Source: Polaromonas sp. A23
Lineage (GTDB): Bacteria; Pseudomonadota; Gammaproteobacteria; Burkholderiales; Burkholderiaceae_C
Assembly (NCBI RefSeq): GCF_002001015.1
Contig: NZ_MUNO01000021.1
Coordinates: 1-37,111, forward strand
Reading direction: 5' to 3'
Length of the DNA: 37,111 nucleotides
Of the stretch, positions 24,159 through 32,212 are shown piece after piece. Position 1 is the stretch's first letter. Each line of letters opens with the position of its first letter. The position numbers and the translations under genes were made by a program. A model generated the notes under the pieces. That model made no database searches, was not told where the DNA came from, and worked only from the letters and a program-made list of their open reading frames with translations.

Positions 24159-24709
24159 AGAAACTTCTTTTGCTGTGCTTCGCATTTCTCGCAATGCACG
24201 CCTATGCCTCCCCCGTTGATGGCGAGCCTAGTAAGACTCTGGCTGGTACATGGATGCTTGATGTGAAGGCATCGGAGCAGTCGATGCTTCGTGCACGCCC
24301 CTTCCAGAATACGGAAGCGTTCGTGATGATGCCCCCCATGGGGTTGATATTCTTCAAGTTTGAAGGCGACAGGCTCTTGACCGGAAGTTTGCCTGACATA
24401 GGGGATGCGGTTGAGTTTCGTCGTGCTGGCGTATCGGGCGGCAAAATAAGCTATGTATCAACTCGCGCCCCAAAGGATGACATCATTCTGGTTTCTGTTC
24501 TGGGCGAGAACAAGATAAGCATCACTTACCCCCTGTTCCCTGCGTCTCAGTATTTTTTATGGCAACGCGTCCAGCTGGATCCGAGTAGAAAGACACCGAG
24601 TGATTACAGGCCCGAGTTTGATGCCTATGTCGCCATGCTGAAGAATTTATGGGAGGCGTTTGGTTTCTCGAGTGGCTCGCCAGCCGACATCAACAGAAGC
24701 GCGCGATAG
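24155..24709 (+). CDS. Unrecognised exported protein
   Basis: The product is 184 aa. A signal peptide (residues 1-18, ending AYASP) suggests a periplasmic location. The region LAGTWMLDVKASEQSM near residues 28-43 looks like the start of a lipocalin-like 'amount of protein needed' domain, but I cannot assign it. No catalytic motif is visible. It overlaps the membrane-protein gene upstream by 4 nt, shares its lower GC content, and is followed directly by a cyanase gene remnant. Confidence 0.62.
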   Translation: MKKLLLLCFAFLAMHAYASPVDGEPSKTLAGTWMLDVKASEQSMLRARPFQNTEAFVMMPPMGLIFFKFEGDRLLTGSLPDIGDAVEFRRAGVSGGKISYVSTRAPKDDIILVSVLGENKISITYPLFPASQYFLWQRVQLDPSRKTPSDYRPEFDAYVAMLKNLWEAFGFSSGSPADINRSAR

Positions 24710-24719
24710 GTAGATTCAA

Positions 24720-24872
24720 TTCACTCGGGCGCCCTTTGAGTCTGGCTGGCGCACGATGTTCACGAGAAATCAATCGCACTCATGATGCCGTCGCCGAACT
24801 CTTCGTGGATCAATTCCTTGATCGTTGTGCCGTAGACACTGAAAATTTCGTGCCAGCGATAGATTGGTGGGT
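24720..24872 (-). pseudogene. Cyanase gene remnant (C-terminal fragment)
   Basis: This stretch aligns with 25400-25552, inside the intact cyanase gene, in the same orientation, with roughly 80 percent identical bases. Read on the minus strand it gives [20 protein letters not shown] then [14 protein letters not shown] and a stop, because one base is missing at about 24763; past that point the other frame continues as NIVRQPDSKGARV. The active-site Arg, Glu and Ser equivalents are still present. Most differences are at third codon positions, so it diverged as a working gene before it was cut down. The N-terminal 80 or so codons and the very end are missing. Confidence 0.85.
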
Positions 24873-24915
24873 GGGGCGTTTAGAACAACCCCAGACAGTT
24901 GTCTAATCACCCGCT

Positions 24916-25299
24916 ATGACTACACAAACATTAACGCCCGAATACTTGCAGGAATGCAGGGCCGCGCTCAGCACAGAGCAAGCGCAATCACTTGCCGAAA
25001 CCACCAACTGGGCGCATGTCGACAAGGCGCAAGTTCATCTCGATTGGGATGCGCTCTACAAGGAGTTGACGCCTCTGATGCAGCGCCTCTCTCCTTCATC
25101 GTCTGAAATTCAGGCAGTGATGGCCCGGCATTACGCCGTGGTCTCCCGGTTTTATGCGCCGTCCAAACAGGCATACATCGGCATGAGTTTGTTCTACCAG
25201 GAGAACCAGGCCATGAAGGACTTTCACAACGGATATACCCCAAACATGGTCGAGTTTCTGGCTGAGGCCATGCCAGTTTACGCGCACAGCCATCTTTAG
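24916..25299 (+). CDS. TipAS-like antibiotic-binding domain protein, no HTH
   Basis: The product is 127 aa. The C-terminal half, HYAVVSRFYAPSKQAYIGMS, followed by LFYQ and then FHNGYTPNMVEFLAEAM, resembles the TipAS domain of TipA-type MerR regulators, a helical fold that binds thiopeptides. There is no MerR DNA-binding part, so it would be a stand-alone binding protein, or the C-terminal remnant of a regulator. No ribosome-binding site is evident before the ATG. It lies between the cyanase remnant and the intact cyanase gene, convergent with the latter. Confidence 0.62.
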   Translation: MTTQTLTPEYLQECRAALSTEQAQSLAETTNWAHVDKAQVHLDWDALYKELTPLMQRLSPSSSEIQAVMARHYAVVSRFYAPSKQAYIGMSLFYQENQAMKDFHNGYTPNMVEFLAEAMPVYAHSHL

Positions 25300-25321
25300 G
25301 CTGGCATCTCAATGCCGGGTT

Positions 25322-25345
25322 GAAGCTGCGCCTATCGACAGCTTC
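25322..25345. terminator. Hairpin between convergent TipAS-like and cynS genes
   Basis: GAAGCTG (25322-25328) pairs with CAGCTTC (25339-25345) around a 10-nt loop. It lies between the two stop codons, but no T-run follows on either side, so terminator function is uncertain. Confidence 0.4.
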
Positions 25346-25356
25346 GAACCTGAACC

Positions 25357-25800
25357 TTAATAAGTCTTGTACGGCAAAAACTTGCCCGACAACACCACAT
25401 TCACCCGATCCCCCTTGGGATCTGGCTGCCGCACGATGTCCATCGAGAAGTCGATCGCGCTCATGATGCCGTCGCCGAATTCTTCGTGGATCAGTTCCTT
25501 GATCGTTGTGCCGTAGACGCTGACGATTTCGTACCACCGGTAGATCAGCGGGTCGGTTGGCACGGGGGTGGGCAGTGAGCCTTTGTAGGGCACAACCTGT
25601 AGCCACTTCTGCTCTTCAGCCGTCAGCCCGAAAATTTTGCCGACGACTTTGGCCTGCTTGGCGTCGAAGGTCATCTGGCCCAGGCAGGCGGCGGTTGTCC
25701 ATTCCTTGCTCAGGCCGACCTTCTTTGCGACTGATTCCCAGGTGATGCCCTTGGACACTTTGACGGTGATGATTTTTTCGGTGATGTCGTTGCGGTTCAT
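25357..25800 (-). CDS. cynS: Cyanate hydratase (cyanase)
   Basis: The product is 147 aa. Cyanase converts cyanate and bicarbonate to carbamate and CO2, and carbamate then gives ammonia, so it both detoxifies cyanate and frees nitrogen. The catalytic residues R88, E91 and S114 are in YRWYE and [10 protein letters not shown] and match the E. coli Arg96, Glu99, Ser122 with a constant offset of 8. The N-terminal helical domain (about 1-80) and C-terminal strand-exchange domain are complete. GGAGA lies about 7 nt before ATG 25800. It is the last gene of the cyn cluster, 37 nt after the DUF1348 gene. Confidence 0.97.
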   Translation of the reverse strand: MNRNDITEKIITVKVSKGITWESVAKKVGLSKEWTTAACLGQMTFDAKQAKVVGKIFGLTAEEQKWLQVVPYKGSLPTPVPTDPLIYRWYEIVSVYGTTIKELIHEEFGDGIMSAIDFSMDIVRQPDPKGDRVNVVLSGKFLPYKTY

Positions 25801-25837
25801 GGGTTGTTCTCCGTGTTGTAAGTAGAAAAGTGATGGG

Positions 25838-26284
25838 TCAAACGGCCACGGGGCGTGGCCAGTGGAATTTGCGGTCGGCCTCTTTGATGGGCACGTCGTT
25901 GATGCTGGCTTCGCGGCGGCGCATCAGGCCCAGTTCGTCGAACTCCCACTGCTCGTTGCCGTGGGAGCGGAACCAGAAGCCGGCGTCGTCGTGCCATTCG
26001 TATTCGAAGCGGACCGAAATGCGGTTGTCGGTGAAGGCCCAGAGCTCTTTCTTGAGCCGGTAGTCCAGCTCTTTCGCCCACTTGCGTTTCAGAAACTCGC
26101 GGATCATGGGCCGGCCCGAGAAGAAATCTGCGCGGTTGCGCCAGACCGAGTCTTCGGTGTAGGCCAGCGCCACGCGGTCGGGGTCGCAGCTGTTCCAGGC
26201 GTCTTCGGCCTTCTGCACTTTTTCTTTGGCCGTTTCCAGAGTGAAGGGCGGCAGCGGCGGCCGGGCTTGGGAGGGTGTGTTCAT
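25838..26284 (-). CDS. DUF1348 (NTF2-like fold) protein
   Basis: The product is 148 aa. [20 protein letters not shown] and [20 protein letters not shown] followed by [13 protein letters not shown] and [20 protein letters not shown] match the DUF1348 family, which has the SnoaL/NTF2 fold. Function is unknown. Its ATG overlaps the stop of the ATP-binding protein gene by 4 nt and cynS follows 37 nt later, so it is a true operon member. A role in handling cyanate, carbamate or a related small molecule is an inference from position only. Confidence 0.9.
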   Translation of the reverse strand: MNTPSQARPPLPPFTLETAKEKVQKAEDAWNSCDPDRVALAYTEDSVWRNRADFFSGRPMIREFLKRKWAKELDYRLKKELWAFTDNRISVRFEYEWHDDAGFWFRSHGNEQWEFDELGLMRRREASINDVPIKEADRKFHWPRPVAV

Positions 26285-27189
26285 GCGACTGCTTTCAAGG
26301 TGACGGAGGCGGGTGCGTCGGCGAGTGCGCCGCGTCCGGGTTCCACCGTGGGTGGGTGCGCCGGCGCCTTGCCGTGCGACAGGTCTTTGGAGCGCGCCAC
26401 CAGAAAGTCGACCAGGTGGTTGCGCAGCGGGTAGTACTGCGGGTCGTGGTGTACTGTGGCGCGCTGGCGGTCGCGCGGCATGGTGTTGCGCACAATTTCG
26501 GCCACGCGGGCCTGCGGGCCGTTGCTCATCAGCAAAATCTTGTCGGCCAGCAACACGGCTTCATCAACGTCGTGCGTGATCATGAAAACCGTTTGCTGCG
26601 TTTCGCGCACGATGGCCAGCAACTCGTCCTGGATGGTGCCGCGTGTGAGTGCGTCGAGTGCGCCGAAGGGCTCGTCGAGCAGCAGCATCTTGGGTTCGAT
26701 GGCGAAGGCGCGCGCAATGCCCACGCGCTGCTTCATGCCGCCTGACAGTGCAGAGGGCTTCTTGTCGATGGCGCCCGACAGGCCGACCAGCGCCACGTAT
26801 TTCTGCACATGCTCGTTCACCTCTTCCGAGTCCCAGTCCGGCCACTTGGAACGCACGGCAAAGGCGATGTTCTTGCGCACGCTGAGCCAGGGCATGAGCG
26901 CGTGGCCCTGGAAGACGACACCGCGCTCCAGGCTGGGGCCGGCGACTTCGCGGCCGTCCATGAAGACGTGGCCGGCGCTGGCTGTCTCCAGCCCCGCCAG
27001 CACGTTGAGAATGGTGGTTTTGCCGCAGCCCGAGTGGCCGATGATGCAGACAAACTCGCCGCGCGCAATGCTGAAGTTGACTTCGTCGAACACCGGTTCG
27101 GTGGTGCCGGGGTAAGACTTGGCCAGGCCTTCGACCTGCAGAAAGGGCCGGCCGGGGGCGGTGCTGGAAGGGGTGGCCTCATTCAGCAT
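26281..27189 (-). CDS. cynD: Cyanate/nitrate ABC transporter, ATP-binding protein
   Basis: The product is 302 aa. Walker A is GHSGCGKTT at 51-59, the signature LSGGMKQR follows near 147, then Walker [12 protein letters not shown] and the switch His in [10 protein letters not shown]. It belongs to the NrtD/SsuB/TauB group that energises nitrate, cyanate and related importers. The C-terminal 45 residues are a low-complexity tail rich in Pro and Ala. It overlaps the permease gene by 11 nt and the DUF1348 gene by 4 nt. Cyanate is inferred as substrate from cynS nearby; nitrate or nitrite cannot be excluded. Confidence 0.92.
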   Translation of the reverse strand: MLNEATPSSTAPGRPFLQVEGLAKSYPGTTEPVFDEVNFSIARGEFVCIIGHSGCGKTTILNVLAGLETASAGHVFMDGREVAGPSLERGVVFQGHALMPWLSVRKNIAFAVRSKWPDWDSEEVNEHVQKYVALVGLSGAIDKKPSALSGGMKQRVGIARAFAIEPKMLLLDEPFGALDALTRGTIQDELLAIVRETQQTVFMITHDVDEAVLLADKILLMSNGPQARVAEIVRNTMPRDRQRATVHHDPQYYPLRNHLVDFLVARSKDLSHGKAPAHPPTVEPGRGALADAPASVTLKAVA

Positions 27190-28045
27190 AGGTCACCCAC
27201 TTCTGCATCTGCGCAAACATCAGGTCCAGCAGCATGCCCATGACGCCGATGACGACGATGGCAAAAATCACGTTGGTCAGCGAGAGGTTGTTCCATTCGT
27301 TCCAGACAAAGTAGCCAATGCCGGTGCCGCCTACCAGCATCTCGGCGGCCACAATCACCAGCCAGGCAATGCCCATGGAGATGCGCATGCCGGTCAGGAT
27401 GGTCGGCGCGGCGGCCGGCAGAATGACGAGAAAGGCTTTGCGCAGCGGTTTGACTTCCAGCGTCTTGGCGACGTTGAGCCATTCACGCTTGACGGCCGAT
27501 ACACCAAAGGCGGTGTTGATCAGCATGGGCCAGACCGAGCAGATGAAAATCACGAAGATGCCCGAGGTCGATGAGTCCTTGATGGTGTAAAGCGCCAGCG
27601 GCATCCACGCCAATGGCGAGATGGGTTTGAGCACCTGGATGAAAGGGTCGAGCGCGCGGCACAGCAGCGGCGACATGCCGATCACAAAACCCAGCGGAAT
27701 CGCCACCAGGCAGGCCAGCAGAAACCCCAGCCCCACACGCGCCAGCGAAAAGCCGAGCTGGATGGCGATGCCCTTGTCGTTCGGCCCGTTGTCATAAAAC
27801 GGATCGGCCAGATGCCGCCAGGCGGTTTGCCCCATCTGCAGCGGTGTTGGGAAGCCGCCGGTTTTGGCGGTGCCCGGGTCTTTGCCCAGCATCTTCAGGT
27901 ACTCGGCCTGCTCGGCTGAAACGGCGGGCCCGGCTGCGCCGCCGGTGGCCGGCAGGGTGGCGAGTTGCCACGCTGCCAGAAAAACCAGCAGCAGCAACAC
28001 CGAGACCAGCGTGGCTTTGAAGTTCAGCGACTTGAACATGTCCAC
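27179..28045 (-). CDS. cynB: Cyanate/nitrate ABC transporter, permease
   Basis: The product is 288 aa, or 286 if the in-frame ATG at 28039 is used instead of GTG 28045, which shares a base with the preceding stop codon. It has about six membrane spans: one N-terminal (12-32), then the BPD_transp_1 domain (about 95-280). The coupling-helix EAA-like stretch is in NVAKTLEVKPLRKAFLVILP near 192-211. GAGIGYFVWNEWNN-like GTGIGYFVWNEWNN precedes the last spans, typical of NrtB. It overlaps the ATP-binding gene by 11 nt. Confidence 0.92.
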   Translation of the reverse strand: MDMFKSLNFKATLVSVLLLLVFLAAWQLATLPATGGAAGPAVSAEQAEYLKMLGKDPGTAKTGGFPTPLQMGQTAWRHLADPFYDNGPNDKGIAIQLGFSLARVGLGFLLACLVAIPLGFVIGMSPLLCRALDPFIQVLKPISPLAWMPLALYTIKDSSTSGIFVIFICSVWPMLINTAFGVSAVKREWLNVAKTLEVKPLRKAFLVILPAAAPTILTGMRISMGIAWLVIVAAEMLVGGTGIGYFVWNEWNNLSLTNVIFAIVVIGVMGMLLDLMFAQMQKWVTYAE

Positions 28046-29448
28046 TAGGCCATCTTGTTGATCGTGAAGCTTTTCAGGTATTCATCTGGCTTGGCCGCAT
28101 CAAACACCTTGCCCATGATGGTGAACTTGGGGTATGCGCCGTCGGGTGCCTTCTGTCCCAGATCGGCCATGCGTTTCTTGGCGTCGGTCAGCAGGAAGAC
28201 TTTTTCGGCGATCTGCTTGTAGTTGATGTCGCCCTTTACATAGCCCCAGCGTTTCATCTGCGTCAGCATCCACACCGCCATCGATTGCCAGGGGATCGGG
28301 TCGAAGTCGGCGCGGTCGGGCACCGTCTTGATATTGCCCAGGCCGTCGGCAAAACGGCCGGTCAGCACCTGCGTCAGCACGGTTTCGGGCTGGTTCAGGT
28401 AGGCCTGCGGTGCAATCACCTTGGCAATGAGTTCGCGGTTTTTCGGGTCGCGTGCCATGGCGGCGGCTGTGAGCACCGAACGATACAGCGCAGCAAAGGT
28501 ATTCGGGTTCTTCTGGATGAACTCGGTGGAAGTGCCGAAGGCGCAGCAGGGGTGGCCGTTCCACAGCTCTTTGGTCAGTAGGTGCAAAAAGCCGATTTCT
28601 TCGTACACCGCGCGCTGGTTAAACGGATCGGGGCCAAGGTAGCCGTCGATGTTGCCGGCGCGCAGGTTGGCCACCATCTCGGGCGGCGGCACCACGCGGA
28701 TCTGGATGTCGGTGTCGGGGTTCAGGCCGGCTTCGGCCACGTAGTAGCGCAGCAGAAAGTTGTGCATGCTGAACTCGAAGGGCACGGCAAACTTGAAGCC
28801 CTTCCACATCTTGGGGTCGCGCTTGTCCTTGTGCTTGTTTGCCAGCGTGATGGCTTGGCCGTTGGTGTTCTGGATGGTGGCCACATTCATGGGCACTGGG
28901 TTGGAACCCACCCCCATCGAGATGGCCAGCGGCATGGGGCTCAGGAAATGCGTGGCGTCGTATTCCTTGTTGATCATCTTGTCGCGTATCAGCGCCCAGC
29001 CGGCGGTCTTGACGACTTCAACATTCAGGCCCTGCTTGCTGTAGAAGCCCAGCGGGTGCGCCATGATCAGCGGTGTGGCGCAGGTGATGGGAATGAAGCC
29101 GATCTTCAGATTGGTTTTTTCCAGCTTGCCCTTGTCCTGCGCCATGGCCTGCATGGTGCCGACGGGCAGCACACTGGCAATCGCGGCCATGGCCGTGCCT
29201 TTGCCGACGGCGCGCAGAAAGCGGCGGCGCACTTCATCCTGAGGAAATAGTGCCTTGACCAGCGTGGCTTCAATGAATTCATTCGAGTAGGCCTCGAACT
29301 CGCTGGTCAGGCTGCGGCTACGCAGCTCTGCAGCGGCGCCATCCGCGTTCATCTCCGGGTGGTGGTCGGCCGGGGCGTGGTCACCGCCGCAGCTGCACTT
29401 GAGCATCAGGGGCCGGTCGGCGTCGTAGGGGGAGAAACGGTCGGACAT
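28045..29448 (-). CDS. cynA: CmpA/NrtA family substrate-binding protein with Tat signal
   Basis: The product is 467 aa from ATG 29448, preceded by AAAGGTG at suitable distance; a GTG at 29457 would add three residues. The N-terminal 75 residues form an unusual cytosolic leader with CSCGGDH near residue 20, ahead of the twin-arginine signal RRRFLRAVGKGTAMAAIASV. The mature part has KIGFIPITCATPLIMAHPLG and the two-lobe fold of NrtA/CmpA, binding proteins for nitrate, bicarbonate or cyanate. Without a lipobox it would be a soluble periplasmic protein. It starts the transporter operon, 160 nt after the NarL-type regulator gene. Confidence 0.9.
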   Translation of the reverse strand: MSDRFSPYDADRPLMLKCSCGGDHAPADHHPEMNADGAAAELRSRSLTSEFEAYSNEFIEATLVKALFPQDEVRRRFLRAVGKGTAMAAIASVLPVGTMQAMAQDKGKLEKTNLKIGFIPITCATPLIMAHPLGFYSKQGLNVEVVKTAGWALIRDKMINKEYDATHFLSPMPLAISMGVGSNPVPMNVATIQNTNGQAITLANKHKDKRDPKMWKGFKFAVPFEFSMHNFLLRYYVAEAGLNPDTDIQIRVVPPPEMVANLRAGNIDGYLGPDPFNQRAVYEEIGFLHLLTKELWNGHPCCAFGTSTEFIQKNPNTFAALYRSVLTAAAMARDPKNRELIAKVIAPQAYLNQPETVLTQVLTGRFADGLGNIKTVPDRADFDPIPWQSMAVWMLTQMKRWGYVKGDINYKQIAEKVFLLTDAKKRMADLGQKAPDGAYPKFTIMGKVFDAAKPDEYLKSFTINKMA

Positions 29449-29554
29449 GGCGTGCACCTTTCAGTTGAAGATGCGGCCATCCATGCAAGCGACGCGCCAC
29501 TCCGCCCTGCAGAATGGGCTTTTGCCTTATTTAGGAGTGGCCTGAATGACGGCT

Positions 29555-29572
29555 TGTAGGGCGAGCACTACA
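29555..29572 (-). promoter_or_regulatory. Inverted repeat upstream of the cyn operon
   Basis: TGTAG (29555-29559) and CTACA (29568-29572) flank 8 nt, about 107-124 nt before the cynA ATG and directly after the regulator gene. NarL-type regulators often bind such short inverted sites. It is a candidate operator only; 5-bp arms occur by chance. Confidence 0.35.
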
Positions 29573-29607
29573 CGCGAGCAGCAAGCGCTCAGGGTTTATG
29601 CGGGTTT

Positions 29608-30267
29608 TTACGAGCCTGAAGGCGTTTTGCTGTGGCGCTCGGCATACAGCGCCAGTTCCACGTCGTTCTTGGTGCCGGTTTTTTCGAGGATGCGCAGGCG
29701 GTAAGTGCTGACGGTGTTGGACGCCAGGCCGAGCTGTGCACCAATTTCGCCCACAGACTTGCCGGCCGTCAGCAGGCGAAACACCTGGTGCTCCCGGTGC
29801 GAGAGCGCTTCGGCACCGCTGCGCACGCCAGTACTGCCCACGGCGCTGGCCAGCGCCTCGGCGGCGACGGCAGACACATACAGTCCGCCGCTGGCCACCT
29901 TGCGCACCGCAGCAATCATGTCGTCAGGGTTGGCGCTTTTGTTCAGGTAGCCGGCGGCGCCCAGCTTGATGCAGCGCACGGCGTACTGCTTTTCGGGGTA
30001 GGTGCTGAGCATCAACACCGGCAGGCGCGGCCAGTTTTTCTTGAGCTCCTGCAGCACGTCCATGCCGTCGCGGTCAGGCAGGGCAATGTCGAGCAGCACC
30101 GCGCTCAGGCCTTCGTGGCCGCCCAGCGCCTCGACGCGCTGCAACACCTCGGGGCCGGTTTCTGCTTCGGCCACCACCGCAATCTCGGGCGCGTCGGCCA
30201 GCACCTGCTTGAGCCCTTCGCGAACAATGCGGTGGTCGTCGCCGATCAGGATGTTGAGAGTGGTCAT
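29608..30267 (-). CDS. NarL/FixJ-family response regulator
   Basis: The product is 219 aa from ATG 30267. The receiver domain has D10/D11, phospho-acceptor D60 in AVLLDIALPD and the Lys in YLNKSANPDD. The LuxR-type helix-turn-helix (about 152-210) reads LSHREHQVFRLLTAGKSVGE then LGLASNTVSTYR. It follows its sensor kinase gene by 10 nt and precedes the cyn transporter operon on the same strand, which makes that operon its likely target. If so it would replace the LysR-type CynR used in E. coli. Confidence 0.94.
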   Translation of the reverse strand: MTTLNILIGDDHRIVREGLKQVLADAPEIAVVAEAETGPEVLQRVEALGGHEGLSAVLLDIALPDRDGMDVLQELKKNWPRLPVLMLSTYPEKQYAVRCIKLGAAGYLNKSANPDDMIAAVRKVASGGLYVSAVAAEALASAVGSTGVRSGAEALSHREHQVFRLLTAGKSVGEIGAQLGLASNTVSTYRLRILEKTGTKNDVELALYAERHSKTPSGS

Positions 30268-30277
30268 GATCTCGATG

Positions 30278-31492
30278 CTATGATTTTTGTAGCTGTATGC
30301 GCAGATGGAACGTGGACCCATGGCCGATTTGGCTTGTAATTTCCAGCGTGCCGCCCAAATGCCGCGCACGTTCGCGCATGCCCATCACACCGTAGGCATT
30401 GGCCGCTTCAAAAGCGCGCGGTTCGGCGCCACAACCGTTGTCCTGCACGCTGATGCTTATTTCTTCTGCCGTGGCGCGTATGGTGATGGCCACCTGGCTG
30501 GCGCGCGCATGGCGGCCCACGTTGCTGAGCATTTCCTGGAAGATGCGAAAGACGGCAATGGCCGAGGTTTCGGGCAATGGCGCGGCTTCGGCTATCTCCA
30601 TCTGCCAGTCGAGCGCCAGCTCGGCCGATTGCACAAACTCGTGCGCCTGCCAGTCCAGCGCGGCCCACAGGCCCTGATGGTCCAGGATGCTGGGCCGCAG
30701 GTCGGTGATGATGCGGCCCACGTTGTCCACCGCGGCTTCAATCAGCCGGCTCATGTTCTGGCATTTGCTGCGCATGGTGTCGCGCATGGCCTGGGCCTCG
30801 TCGCTGGAGCGCTGCGGCTGCTCGCCCAGGCGCTTGTCCAGCCAGCCCACGTCCATCTTCAGCGCCACCAGCAGGCTGCCGAGTTCGTCATGCACCTCGC
30901 GCGCGATGCGGGTGCGCTCTTCCTCGCGCACGGTGTGGGTGTAGGCCGAGAGTTCGCGCAGCTGCTGCAGCGCTTCAGACAGCGCCTGTGTGCGTTCGCT
31001 GACGCGTTGTTCCAGCACGGCATGCGCCTGGCGCAAGGCGTCTTCAGCCTGGCGGCGCGCCGAGATGTCGACGAAGGTGACCACCGCGCCCTGCACCACG
31101 CCGCCATCGACGATGGGGTATGACGAATACTCAACCGGAAAGGCGCTGCCGTTCTTGCGCCAGAACAGCTCGGTGTCTATGCGGCAGGGCAGGGCCTTGC
31201 GGAAGGCGTTGAAGATGGGGCACAGGTGTTCGGGGTAATGGCCACCATCGGCATGGCTGTGGTGCGCCAGCTCATGCATGTTGTGGCCCAGCACGTCGGC
31301 CGGCGCATAGCCCAACTGCTCGGCGCCGGCGCGGTTGATGAAGGTGCAGCGGCCGTCCATGTCGATGCCAAAAATGCCTTCGCCTGTGGACTCCAGCAGC
31401 TGCGACAGCTTGTCGCGCCAGACCGGCTGGTCTGCGCCGGGCAGGTGCACGGCGGCGGTGGGCGAGGCAGTTTCTGCATGCATGCCGGGCAT
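30278..31492 (-). CDS. Cytosolic PAS sensor histidine kinase (NarL-type partner)
   Basis: The product is 404 aa from ATG 31492. The frame stays open to about 32104, and an ATG at 31606 is possible, but the added 38 residues look non-conserved. There is no membrane span. A PAS domain (about 25-145) has a His-rich loop (HHSHADGGHYPEHLCPI) and ends VTFVDISARRQAE, then a coiled coil, a HisKA_3 domain with H201 in IAREVHDELGSLL, and an ATPase domain with DNGCGAE and GVMGMRERA. The last residues are encoded by sequence resembling the short dispersed repeat. It should phosphorylate the next gene's product. Confidence 0.92.
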   Translation of the reverse strand: MPGMHAETASPTAAVHLPGADQPVWRDKLSQLLESTGEGIFGIDMDGRCTFINRAGAEQLGYAPADVLGHNMHELAHHSHADGGHYPEHLCPIFNAFRKALPCRIDTELFWRKNGSAFPVEYSSYPIVDGGVVQGAVVTFVDISARRQAEDALRQAHAVLEQRVSERTQALSEALQQLRELSAYTHTVREEERTRIAREVHDELGSLLVALKMDVGWLDKRLGEQPQRSSDEAQAMRDTMRSKCQNMSRLIEAAVDNVGRIITDLRPSILDHQGLWAALDWQAHEFVQSAELALDWQMEIAEAAPLPETSAIAVFRIFQEMLSNVGRHARASQVAITIRATAEEISISVQDNGCGAEPRAFEAANAYGVMGMRERARHLGGTLEITSQIGHGSTFHLRIQLQKS

Positions 31493-31651
31493 GCAGCAAA
31501 CATCGTGCCCAGCTTGGTGCGCCTGCGGGCCGGGCCGAGCCCGATTTGCGCGCCAAAACGGTGCAATGCTGGGTCGACCGGCCCGTTTGCCCCAAAACAG
31601 GCTCATTTTTCGAATGCCTGTAAAGTCAGAGGCTCCCCTCCCTACACAACC

Positions 31652-32212
31652 ATGGCGCCGGCTTCCACTTTCCGCATTTTTCTGACCTCTTGCCTCACCG
31701 CGGCTTGCCTGTTTCTGGCGGCCTGCAACCCGACCTTTAACTGGCGCGAGGTCAGGCCGGACAACACGGCCCTGTCGTTGCTGTTGCCGTGCAAACCCGA
31801 CAAGGCAACACGCAGCGTGCCGATGGGCGGACAACCGACAGAACTGGCCATGCTGGGCTGCGAAACCAGCGGCGCCACCTTTGCCATCGCAACCGCCACG
31901 GTGAAAGACGCCAGCCAGGTGGCTGTGGTGTTGAGCGGCTGGCAGGCGGCAACGCTGGCCAACATGAAGGCCACTGGGGCCGGTGAAACAACGCCGCTGA
32001 AGGTGCCTGGCGCATCGGTGCAACCACCCGCTGTGGTGGTACGCGCCGAAGGCCGGCGTGCTGACGGCAGCGCGGTGCAAAGCCAGGCGGCGTATTTTGC
32101 GCACGGTGCGCAGGTGTTTCAGGCGGTGATTTATGCCGACAAAATTTCGCCTGAAGTGAGGGAAACCTTTTTCTCCAGCCTCAAGCTGGACGCCGGGAGT
32201 GCCCGTCCATGA
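31652..32212 (+). CDS. Hypothetical lipoprotein
   Basis: The product is 186 aa from ATG 31652. A signal peptide ends in the lipobox FLAAC with C25 as the likely lipidated residue. The mature part starts NPTFNWREVRPDNTALSLLL, then has a strand-rich region and KISPEVRETFFSSLKL at the end. The family is common in Burkholderiales by my recollection but has no known function. It overlaps the MFS gene by 4 nt (ATGA), so the two are translated together. The upstream frame that is open from 31226 runs antisense through the kinase and is not used. Confidence 0.82.
   Translation: MAPASTFRIFLTSCLTAACLFLAACNPTFNWREVRPDNTALSLLLPCKPDKATRSVPMGGQPTELAMLGCETSGATFAIATATVKDASQVAVVLSGWQAATLANMKATGAGETTPLKVPGASVQPPAVVVRAEGRRADGSAVQSQAAYFAHGAQVFQAVIYADKISPEVRETFFSSLKLDAGSARP

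Noticed and set aside
31493..32104. N-terminal extension of the PAS sensor kinase
   Set aside because: The frame is open but runs antisense through the lipoprotein gene, which has a clear lipobox and start; the extra sequence shows no domain.
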